Below, in pieces: positions 10,201-62,366 of a DNA stretch of 64,000 nt. Position 1 is the stretch's first letter. Each line of letters begins with the position of its first letter. The position numbers were made by a program, and so were the translations under genes. The DNA lies in contig NW_023601104.1 of assembly GCF_014898055.3 (NCBI RefSeq), forward strand, positions 71,965,106 through 72,029,105, read 5' to 3'. The notes beneath the pieces are model-generated. The model was not told the origin of the DNA. It did no database searches and was given only the letters and a program-made list of their open reading frames with translations. This DNA is from Talpa occidentalis (Eukaryota; Chordata; Mammalia; Eulipotyphla; Talpidae).

Positions 10201-12880
10201 GCCCTTCCCTGGTGTCCCTCATGCCTCGGGTCGCATGAGGGAGGGTTTGGCTCACACAAGCTGTCTTGCTACCCAGGCTGACCCTGACCCAGAGCCCTGG
10301 ACAGAGCGAGAAGTGTTTGCCGCCGTGGAAGGTGCCAGCACTGAAGAGATGCCCTCAGACACAGAGTCTCCTGGAGTCCTAGAAGCACAGCTTGATGTTC
10401 ACCAGGGGCTTTTGGGGCTGGACCACCCGGGTGACATGGCGGACTTCATGGTGGCTGAGAGCACTGAGGATCTTAAGCCTCTGAGCAGTGAGGAGGAGGA
10501 GGAGGAAATCGGGGCCACTCAGGAGCCCGAGAGCCTGCTGCCACCCTCTGTGCTGGACCAGGCCAGTGTCATTGCTGAGCGGTTCGTCAGCACCCTTTCT
10601 CGGCGGAGCAGCCTGGCGCTGGAGGATGGCAAGTCCAGTGGCTTTGGGACCCCAAGGCTGAGCAGCCGGAGCAGCAGTGTGGTCAGCCTGGAAGGCAGCG
10701 AGAAGGGCCTGGCCCCGCGTGGGGGCACCACAGAGTCCCTCAGCTCTCAGCTCCCCCCAGAAGTGGACATGACTATGGCGGAGGCCACAGAGAATGGCTC
10801 TTCTGTCAATGGAACAGAACCCCCAAGCCCAGGCTGCCCAGTGGAGCCCGACAGGTCTTCTTGCAAGAAGAAGGAGTCGATGCTGTCCACCCGAGACCGG
10901 CTGTTGCTGGACAAAATCAAGAGCTACTATGAAAATGCAGAGCACCACGATGCGGGCTTTAGTGTCCGGCGCCGGGAGAGCCTTTCCTACATCCCCAAAG
11001 GGCTGGTGAGAAACTCCGTGTCCAGGTTCAACAACCTTCCCAGGCCAGATCCAGAGCCAAGAGCTCCGCTGGGGCCCAAGAGGCAGGTTGGCTCCCGGCC
11101 GGCTTCCTGGGCCCTGTTTGATCTTCCAGGACCAGATCAGGCAGGGCCTGAGGACCCCGCTCCTATCACTGATGCTGAGTTCCGCCCCTCTTCGGAAATT
11201 GTGAAGATCTGGGAGGGGATGGAATCTTCCACTGGGAGCCCTCGCAAGGGGCCAGGCCAAGGCCAGTCCAATGGTTTTGATATGCATGAGCCACTCTTCA
11301 TCCTAGAGGAGCATGAGCTGGGAGCCATCACCGAGGAGTCAGCCACGGCCTCTCCGGAGAGTACTTCCCCCACCGAGAGGCCTAGTCCGGCCTGCCTGGC
11401 CCGGGAGCTGAAGGAGCTGGTAAAAGAGCTGAGCAGCAGCGCCCAGGGGGAGCTGGTGACTCCACTGCACCCCCGGATTGTGCAGCTCTCCCACATGATA
11501 GATGGCCACGTGAGTGAGCGAGTCAAGAACAAGGTTTACCAGCTGGCCCGCCAGTACAGCCTCAGGATCAAGAGCAAGTCAGCGCCAGCCAGGCCGCCGC
11601 TGCAGTGGCAAAAGGTTTCTCCTGAAAGGGATGGGAAGAGTGCCTCCGCCCCGCACCTGCAGGAGGAAGCTGGAGCACCGGGGGACAAAGGTACAATGAT
11701 GGGAGCGGGAGGAGGCCCTGCCCACAAGTCAGGGGATGGAAGACCCTTTAAAGAGCCACCTGATTCCTGGGGAGAGTGACCCCTAAAGAGCCTCTACCAA
11801 AGAGAAGGCTAGACCCCTCCCCAAAGGGCCAAGCCCCATAATAGGCCAAGCCTGCAACCCTGGTAAACGCCTTCCACTGCCCTCCCCAGCCCTTTCTATG
11901 GAGCAGAGACCTGTGAGGAAATGAGGCCATGACTCCCTCTTTTCAGAGAGCAGAAGCTGTCATCTTTTCCTTTGATTCCTCACCTCTTTTCTCCATTCTT
12001 CCTGTTTCTTCCTTCATTCTTCCTATAAAGGGCCATGCGTAGTAAATGAGATTTCTCATTTTGAAGATTTTCTCTTCTGTAACACCCCACACCCTCACAG
12101 CCAGCCTTGCCTGGACAGTGGGTTGAAGGCACTTCAGAGCCCTCCTCTCTCCCCTCCTGCCCAGGACTCAGGCTGCACTCTCTCCTCACAGGTAGGAGAA
12201 AGCCAGTGCTGTCCCTCCTCAGCTATGAGCAGCTGGTGGCCCAGGAGCACAGCCTTCCCAAGTCCTGCTCTGCTGGTGAGATGTCACCCCGCCGTTTCTC
12301 CTTCAGTCCTTCTGCTGCAAGCCCAAGGACCCCCTCGCCTGGAGTCCGGCCCTCCACCCGAAGCCCCCTTAGTCCCTTGGACACCGAGACCTTCAACTGG
12401 CCTGATGTCCGAGAGCTGTGCTCAAAGTACACCTCCCACGACGAGGCGCTCCAGGCTGAGGGTAGCCGGCCCCGAGCCCCGCCTGTCAACCGGAGCCGCT
12501 CGGCGCCGGAGAACGTGGTGGAGCCGCCTCCGTTGGGCAGGGTGGGCCGCTGCTGCAGCCTGAGCACCAAGAGGGGCCAGGCAGGCCTGGAGGCGCCCCA
12601 GCCTCAGCCTTCTGGGGAGTTACCCCAAGGCGTGCCTAACGGAGAGGAGGACCTGTATGTCACTGCTGACCTCACCCTGGAGGACAACCGGAGGGTGATT
12701 GTCATAGAGAAGGGGCCCCTGCCAGGCCCTGCAGCGGGGCAGGGGAGGGTAGCAGGCAGGGACCAAGTTTGTCTGTGGCCATGCAGGGGCCGGGCGAGGA
12801 TCTCCAGGAGTCTGCAGAGTATCTGCCGAAGGAAGAGGCCCCCAAGGACCAAGTGGACCCAAGCCACCAGGGTAGGGTGA
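1171..12880 (+). CDS. PLEKHG3: PLEKHG3, 3' part: RhoGEF with DH and PH domains (15 coding exons)
   Basis: This is a Dbl-family guanine-nucleotide exchange factor that activates Rho GTPases and associates with actin at the leading edge (family knowledge). Exons: 1171-1240, 1546-1592, 1698-1848, 1925-2056, 2305-2487, 2745-2837, 3070-3156, 3365-3398, 3648-3746, 6738-6776, 7157-7179, 7681-8037, 8549-8665, 10277-11690, 12192-12880. All have GT-AG borders and compatible phases. The first four encode the C-terminal half of the DH domain, the next three the PH domain, and the rest an acidic and serine-rich tail. The N-terminus, start codon and early DH exons lie left of the window; I found none in 1-1170. 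The tail ends in a conserved LREKFQALNSVG motif at 12883-12921, but that motif is out of frame with the rest of the last exon (see findings). The stop at 12878-12880 is the in-frame one. The ancestral stop would be 12922-12924. Identity is very secure; the C-terminal end is not. Confidence 0.96.
1546..1592 (+). CDS. PLEKHG3: PLEKHG3 exon: DH domain segment
   Basis: A 47-nt exon encodes [15 protein letters not shown] plus two bases of Asn. The acceptor is CCTTAG and the donor GTGAGT. It continues the DH helical bundle. Confidence 0.94.
1698..1848 (+). CDS. PLEKHG3: PLEKHG3 exon: core DH helices
   Basis: This exon encodes the most conserved DH stretch, including the [16 protein letters not shown] helix typical of Dbl-family exchange factors, which contacts the GTPase. 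The acceptor is CCCAG and the donor GTAACC. Confidence 0.96.
1925..2056 (+). CDS. PLEKHG3: PLEKHG3 exon: end of DH domain
   Basis: Forty-four complete codons from [20 protein letters not shown] to the basic helix ending [10 protein letters not shown] close the DH domain. The acceptor is ATAG and the donor GTGCCC. Confidence 0.95.
2305..2487 (+). CDS. PLEKHG3: PLEKHG3 exon: start of PH domain
   Basis: Sixty-one codons give the DH-PH linker and first PH strands ([20 protein letters not shown], then [18 protein letters not shown]). PH domains after DH domains bind phosphoinositides and help exchange activity. The acceptor is CTGCAG and the donor GTAACG. Confidence 0.95.
2745..2837 (+). CDS. PLEKHG3: PLEKHG3 exon: PH domain middle
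   Basis: Thirty-one codons, [20 protein letters not shown] then [11 protein letters not shown], form central PH beta strands. The acceptor is TCCAG and the donor GTACAG. Confidence 0.95.
3070..3156 (+). CDS. PLEKHG3: PLEKHG3 exon: PH C-terminal helix
   Basis: Twenty-nine codons carry the PH alpha helix with its invariant tryptophan ([18 protein letters not shown]). The acceptor is CTTAG and the donor GTGAGC. Confidence 0.95.
3365..3398 (+). CDS. PLEKHG3: PLEKHG3 short exon after PH domain
   Basis: A 34-nt exon encodes [11 protein letters not shown] plus the first base of Tyr. The acceptor is TTCCAG and the donor GTAAGT. Confidence 0.93.
3648..3746 (+). CDS. PLEKHG3: PLEKHG3 exon: basic linker
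   Basis: This exon encodes [20 protein letters not shown] and a basic segment ending in RQGRRQS. The acceptor is GTGCAG and the donor GTAAGC. An intron of about 3 kb holding a SINE follows. Confidence 0.94.
5025..5324 (-). mobile_element. tRNA-derived SINE, reverse orientation
   Basis: Read on -, it starts GGCCTCCCGGGTGGCGCAGC. It has an A-box-like GTGGCGCAGCGG and a B-box GGTTCGATCCC, then a tRNA-unrelated body, and ends in an AAATA repeat and poly(A) (+ strand 5025-5085 is T-rich). High integrity suggests a fairly young insertion. The family was not identified by name. Confidence 0.85.
5874..5927 (+). repeat. Perfect 27-bp tandem duplication
   Basis: Two identical copies (5874-5900 and 5901-5927) of a unit that begins AATGAAAGAATAGAGC lie end to end. 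Confidence 0.95.
6738..6776 (+). CDS. PLEKHG3: PLEKHG3 short exon
   Basis: A 39-nt exon reads [13 protein letters not shown] with split codons at both ends, as in the human protein ([13 protein letters not shown]). The acceptor is CCTCAG and the donor GTGAGT. Confidence 0.9.
7157..7179 (+). CDS. PLEKHG3: PLEKHG3 23-nt microexon
   Basis: A microexon encodes ATRAAGMK; the first codon is split with the preceding exon. The human protein reads ARAAGMK here, so one extra codon (Thr) is predicted. The acceptor is GGCTGCAG and the donor GTAAGG. A downstream AG would shift the frame, so the upstream acceptor is chosen. Confidence 0.82.
7255..7345 (+). repeat. Ancient repeat fragment
   Basis: CATTCAGCAAATACCTGTCA then CTGCTGTGTGCCAGGCCCTG and AGAGATGAATCAGCCATGG match the 5' piece of the same old repeat seen at 39.8 and 48.2 kb. 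Confidence 0.5.
7681..8037 (+). CDS. PLEKHG3: PLEKHG3 exon: polyglutamate acidic region
   Basis: This 119-codon exon begins [13 protein letters not shown] and contains two acidic low-complexity tracts from GAG/GAA repeats (about 7768-7832 and 7909-7931), followed by the conserved [20 protein letters not shown] and LLFSRGAM. Tract length is expected to vary among species. The acceptor is GACAG and the donor GTGAGG. Confidence 0.94.
8549..8665 (+). CDS. PLEKHG3: PLEKHG3 exon: serine-rich linker
   Basis: Thirty-nine codons contain [20 protein letters not shown] and end SVSSLPE. Several R-x-x-S sites make phosphorylation plausible (inference). The acceptor is CTGCAG and the donor GTGAGT. Confidence 0.93.
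8666..10276 (+). other. PLEKHG3 intron, 1.6 kb
   Basis: An AT-rich island at about 9300-9425 interrupts otherwise GC-rich DNA. I recognised no exon or clear repeat. The long open frame that begins at 10148 only becomes coding at the acceptor at 10276. Confidence 0.6.
10277..11690 (+). CDS. PLEKHG3: PLEKHG3 large tail exon
   Basis: This 1,414-nt exon encodes 471 codons of the disordered C-terminal tail. Recognisable conserved blocks include [94 protein letters not shown] and [20 protein letters not shown]. The acceptor is ACCCAG. The donor GTACAA is weak; retention of the following intron would give a stop at 11777-11779. Confidence 0.95.
12192..12880 (+). CDS. PLEKHG3: PLEKHG3 last coding exon, with apparent frameshift
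   Basis: The exon opens (G)[20 protein letters not shown] and stays in the conserved frame through [16 protein letters not shown] and [11 protein letters not shown] (to about 12737). After that, the residues matching the human protein lie in another frame, running to the stop at 12922-12924. The frame open from the exon start reads an unrelated basic sequence to TGA at 12878-12880. A net 1-bp loss (or 2-bp gain) in the G-rich stretch around 12736-12752 would explain this. Either the gene has a novel C-terminus or the assembly has an error. Confidence 0.85.
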
Positions 12881-13560
12881 GAAACCTGAGGGAGAAATTC
12901 CAGGCCTTGAACTCCGTAGGCTGATGCAGCCCTAGGGTAGGAGGTGCAGTCTGTGGTGTGGGGAGGAAGCTTGGCTTATTTGCCTCAAGCCTGTGCTCAC
13001 CCTGCTCACAGAAGCTCCACCCAGGGCCCTTGAAGACTCTCACCTCTGTTTCCCCCTGAAGAAGGTTCTGGTGTACTGGGCAAGGGTCTTCACCTGCTGC
13101 CTGTGAGAACGCTGGTGCTCCCCTGGGTTCAAGGTGACTTTCCACCAGCCCGCCCCTCTGAGGCCAGCGTGGCCGCTTTCCTTGTATATAGTTCTCTGGT
13201 AAGAAGCCAAATATTTAAGCTCACCTCTTCCCAGGGAGAGCAAGCCCGGCTCCAGCGTGGGCTGGCCACTGCCAGACTGAGGAGCCCACCCCAGGGAGAT
13301 GCAGGAAGGTGACCTGGGGAGGCTTTGCTTTTTAACTGCCTTTTCTTAGGCTCCAGGCAGAAATGAGGCCCATAATTTATTGCTTTCCATGCTGTGGTAT
13401 GTTTGTGTGTTGTGTGTTTTTGTTGTTGATTCCCTTCCTGTGAAGAATGTAATGGACTCTGTTCAGGTACTTTTGTGGGTTGCCTCCCTGACCCTGTGGT
13501 TGTCGCTAATGTACACACATTTCATTATTTGCCAATGGTGCAATAACCAGTGCTGACCAA
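12881..13560 (+). other. PLEKHG3: PLEKHG3 3' UTR (approximate)
   Basis: Beyond the stop the DNA is non-coding and unique in appearance, with a T/G-rich segment at about 13395-13430. I see no canonical + strand AATAAA. An AATAAC lies at about 13542, so the 3' end is set loosely there. Confidence 0.4.
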
Positions 13561-14108
13561 ACGACCTGTGTGTGGCCTCCTTACTGGGCCTGGCTGGGTG
13601 GGAAGGTGGATCACAGCCAGGGATGTCTTGGCGGAGATGGGACGTGGGGGTCGTGGAGGCCCTAGGGGGCTCCTGAGAGCCTAGGGCAGCACGGGGTGTG
13701 GAGGGAAATTCTGCCAAATTCTACCAACTGCTCCATGGAATTCTGTCCATCCCCAGCCTGGCATCCTGTCCCTGAGCCAGCTTTTGGTTTTTTGCCCCAA
13801 AGGCCAAAGTCAGACTGAAAAAGGCGGGGGAGCGGGACTAGAACATTTTTCTAATAAGCTGAAGTTTCCAGTATCAGGTGCCTTTTACTTCTCACCCGCT
13901 CTCTTTTTCAGGAGACATCCTAACAGGTAAGGATTTCAAATCTGGAACCTAAAAATGCCTTAAGGTGGCTTCCAACATTGGGTGAGGGCAGAAGTGCATT
14001 TTTTTTCTGGAATAGATTGTTTTCCTCCCATCCTCCAAAGTGTCTGATTCCAAGAGGCTAGGAACACCTCCTTATTTCTAATTGCATTTATTTTGCCCCT
14101 TCTCCATG

Positions 14109-14417
14109 GTGTACTGGCCTCGTTTTGTCCTGTTTCTTCTGGCTGGCATCTGGGAGGGGGGCTGGGGAGCCCAGGAGGTAGACCCGCCCTACAAGTGTCC
14201 GCGTGTCTGCCGGGTCAGGCCCCGCAAGTCTGACCTGGGGGGACTCGAGCTGAAGGTGGAGCTGCCGAGTCTAGCAGAGGGGAGAGGGGGGGCAGCCGAG
14301 GCGCTCCCAGGGGAAGCAGACGGGGAGCTGGCTCGTGTTCCTCAGCTGTGCCGGGCTCACATCCACAGTCGCGGGCGAGAGCTGCTCCACCAGGCAAGTG
14401 ACACTAAGTGGTCGTAA
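14109..14417 (+). other. Open frame with signal-peptide-like N-terminus (unverified)
   Basis: From ATG at 14109 the frame reads MVYWPRFVLFLLAGIWEGGW followed by GAQEVDPPYKC, with a short polar/basic start, a hydrophobic core and a plausible cleavage near GA|QE. It continues open to a TAA at 14415-14417. CAG|GCAAGT at 14391-14399 would be a GC donor. I know no family that matches; it may be chance. Confidence 0.25.
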
Positions 14418-14604
14418 TGGCGTGGGCTGGGTCCCTAGCTGGGAAACCTAGACTGTTTTTTCCTCAGCTGAAAATTGAAGGAGATGGATGAGTCACTGCT
14501 TCTCAAACTTCCTGACTCAGAGTCTTCAGGGGCCGTTGTAGCTAACGCCACTTTCCCCAGGTGAGCCTCACACACCACTATGCATGTCTGGGCCCCTGGG
14601 CCAG

Positions 14605-14775
14605 CTCAGTGGTTCTCATGGGGTGTTCATTAGCGTCACCGGAGGGGGGTCTTTTAAAACTGGTGATGCCTAGGTCCCCTCCATCCACACCAATTGACAT
14701 CACCCCACTGGAGCAGAGTACCCGGCGTGGGAATTCTGGTGGTTCTGAAGTTCAGGCAGGGTGAGTTCTCTGTCC
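14605..14775 (+). mobile_element. MER5-like hAT fragment
   Basis: The segment reads TGGTTCTCATGGGGTG, then TCTTTTAAAACTGGTGATGC, and GGGAATTCTGGTGGTTCTGA, resembling a diverged MER5-type element. It lies between the two genes. Confidence 0.5.
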
Positions 14776-15025
14776 TGAACCCCATGGACAAATGCCTGCA
14801 GCAGGCCCTCAGGATAGAGGGATGCAGGAACAAGACTTTCTCAGGGTCTTGGGTGAGGAGGTATGGGGCCAGGAGCTGTCAGAGTTGTCCCATAAGACTC
14901 CTGGGGTCAGGTCAGGGTATGGCTCCCTCTTGACCTATGATGGTCCGCGACCCTGCCCTCTTGGCCCCATTCAAAGGAAAACAAGGCTAGAGAAGTGAAA
15001 AACAGAAATATAGAGCATTAATTGA

Positions 15026-15031
15026 TTTATT
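15026..15031 (-). terminator. SPTB: Poly(A) signal candidate for SPTB sigma-2
   Basis: TTTATT on + reads AATAAA on -. It is the first such hexamer downstream of the sigma-2 stop. Confidence 0.5.
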
Positions 15032-16122
15032 AGAAAAACTAGTAAATGGGTTTCCTCTGGTTGGTGGAAGCACATTTGAGCAGGTAGAGGACAAGGCCCA
15101 GCCGGCCCCGGGGCCAGCCCCAGATTGCATGGTCTGTGCCCAACAGGGCTGCAGTCCTCTGCAGCCACCTCCTCTCTTGTGTCCTCCCTGAGCTTGCTTG
15201 TCCAAGGGACTGAGCCATATAGCCCTCTGGATCTCTGCCCCGCCAATGCTGAAGGGCCAGGACCAGCTTCGGGGACCCTAGTTGCCCTCCAGGAGGCAGG
15301 AAGGAGTAGTATATGGGGAAGCTGAGCCTTCCACAAGCCCCCTGCTATGGGGACTTGGGGGAGGGAAGCCCAAGGACACCCACCCAGACTCAGTTGAGGC
15401 CTGGGCATGAGGGGAGGGAGAGGGAAGGAGGACCACCCGGCCGTGCCCAGAAGGAGCTTCCTCCAACCGCCCCTGGGAGGAAGCCTCGTATGCTGGTGTG
15501 GACTGGAGCTGCGGCAGCCTAGTTGGGGGTACTGTTAAAAGGCTGCAAAGTAGAAAATGTAAGGAGGAAAATAAGAAACCTTGCGGGGGCACTGGGAGGC
15601 TTGGACCCAGTGTGGCGTAGGCGCCTCCCAAAGCTGGGAGCCTGCAGTTTGTCCATCTGGTTGAGTGTCTTGGGGCCTGTGAAGGAGGGGTGCACGGGGA
15701 GCTGGCAATAGACAGTGGGTCACATGCAGCCGGCTGCCCTTGCCCAGTCTGGGGGGCTTGGGTGGTGAGAGTCTAGCTCTTTGGGTCCCTTTCATTCTTG
15801 GGTGTGTGGAGCTGCTTGCTGGAAATTCCTCACCTTAGGTGCTACTTTGGCACACGTGGAGGGGAGAGGGTGACCCTTGGCTCCCTAAGGACTGGCCAGG
15901 GCAATAGTTGAGGGAGACTCTTGCCACCATCTGCTCTCAGTAAGGAACTTGCTCTCCGCCTGGGAGCAGGATGTGCCCTCGGACGCACCAGAGGCCTTCA
16001 TAGTGCCAGGTGAGTATAGTCGGCACGCTGCCTCCTGCCTTGATTTCCCCAGGTGTAGAAAGAGGCTGGTGAACAGTAGCTATTCCCTGTAGATGCAAAG
16101 AGGGCTGCAGGGTTAGAGGCCA

Positions 16123-16128
16123 AATAAA
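16123..16128 (+). terminator. + strand AATAAA inside SPTB 3' UTR
   Basis: CAAATAAAGACCC on + lies 114 nt beyond an exon-like segment ending at 16009. It could end a + strand transcript (an extended PLEKHG3 form or a separate one). Confidence 0.3.
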
Positions 16129-17739
16129 GACCCTTGCTAGAGAGGGGGGAAGTCAGGCTCCATAGGAGAACTTCACCCTGTGATTCTTGTCTGCTGAAGT
16201 TGGCTGTACTGAGGGGCTTCTGGGAAGACCTAGTCACTGAATGCCTTACTCTCCCCCCACAGCCCCCCCTCCCTCCATTCCTACCTGAGCCTCATTCATT
16301 TCCAGGGAATTATCTTAGTGTGTTGAAGGCTCCTTCCTGTAGGGAAGGTGATGGAAACAAATTGCAGGCCCCTGGGGAAACGCCTGCTGCCCGCCCGCTT
16401 CAGCCCTCTTTTGAACTTAACCCCAGTTAAGATGCCGGGCTCGAGTTGTATTGCTTTCAGAAGTAGTGGGGAAACCTGTGGATGGGTGGGCTCCTCCCAG
16501 CAGCACAGGGAAGTCTCCCTCGGGACGGAGGCGGCACGGCCCCTTTTGGTTGAGTTAGGGATGCTGGGGGATGTTTGGTGACTGGTACCCAAGGCCAGGA
16601 ACTTCAAGAGACGCTGATCAGGGGTCCAGCCTTCAAGACTCTGGCCCTAGCACTGACCCAGGTGTGAGCCATGTTTGCCACCTCAGGGTGACAGGTCGCA
16701 GACTTGGCTGTCTGTCTAGCCACTGCCCTCAGATGGGACCAGCTGCAGACAGGGCACCACTGGCCATTTGGCTTCGGGATGCTCTACTCCAGGTGTATCT
16801 GGGGACCTGCATCATCTCCCTAAGAGGCCCTGGGTGTGAGGTGGATATTGCTGGTTTGGCAGCTACGGGGAGTGGGGGAGGATTCCAGATTGGAGAGGCA
16901 GAGCCTTGGGCAGTGTGGAGACCTACCTACCTCCTTCAGTCAGGCCTGAGCCATAAGTTCTAACTGTAATTTTAAAAGTGGACCAGCTTGAGAGCTCAAG
17001 AGTCCTCCTACCACCTATGGTGGTAGTAAAGGTTGGTGGAGGTGGCAGGCGGCCAAGTAGAACCCACAGACCTGGAGGGGGCCCTCCCCCTTTTAGGTGA
17101 AAGGACAGCGGGAGGGATGTGGTGGCCCCTGAGGTGAGTCCCTGTTCTAAGGAAGCCCAGGGGAGAGGGGTACCTGAGGGGTCCCAAGCAGGCCTTGCCC
17201 AGAGCAAGGGCTTTATGGGCCTCCTGAAGGCCCCTCATGCCCCTCAGGATGGGCCAGACTCCTCCAACATCTCTTCCCTTCCCCAAGCTGCAACCATGGG
17301 GGAGGCCAGCCCAACCCACAGGGGGTGGCCATTAGAGGAACCTCACAAACCTTCTCCAGCTTTCTGAGACTTGGGGGGTTGGCGTGCCCTCAGCCCCGGG
17401 GGAGGCCATGTACCTAGGAGAACCGTTTCCATTCCCGTCCTGGCGCTGGGAGCCACTGTCCCTGGAGCTCCGAGCTCCCTCTGCGGGAGAGCCAGGGCTG
17501 CACAGCGGTGAAGGGCGCGGAGGCAGGTGTCGGGCCAGGTCCCGGGCGGGCAAAGGCAGCTATTGCAGTGCAGCGTGGGCCCCAGGGCCCGACCCGACAA
17601 CACAGAGCAGGCAGGCGGCAGGCAGTGGGCAGCCTGGGAGGTGGGCAGGAGGAGGACCAGGCTGGTCCCTTCCAGGATGGGCGGCATTTGTCCCTGTGGC
17701 ACCCACCACCAGGCCCCACCCGTGGGGCGCCACTAGAGG

Positions 17740-62366
<44,627 letters not shown>

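Larger units (their letters stand above)
13561..15009. other. Interval between the two convergent genes
   Basis: No conserved protein was recognised. It contains a splice-bounded 15-nt segment (13912-13926), an open frame with a signal-peptide-like start (14109-14393) and a MER5-like fragment. See findings. Confidence 0.5.
15010..17739 (-). other. SPTB: SPTB sigma-2 3' UTR (predicted)
   Basis: From the sigma-2 stop the first - strand AATAAA is at 15031-15026, giving a 3' UTR of about 2.7 kb. The segment contains no convincing interspersed repeat. It overlaps + strand exon-like signals near 15.94-16.13 kb. The extent is inferred from the poly(A) signal only. Confidence 0.5.

Noticed and set aside
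10379..11287. - strand open frame of 302 codons
   Set aside because: It is the antisense of the large PLEKHG3 tail exon, with no independent signals.
11691..11779. Extension of the large PLEKHG3 exon to the stop at 11777
   Set aside because: It is open by intron retention only; the next exon continues the conserved protein in phase.
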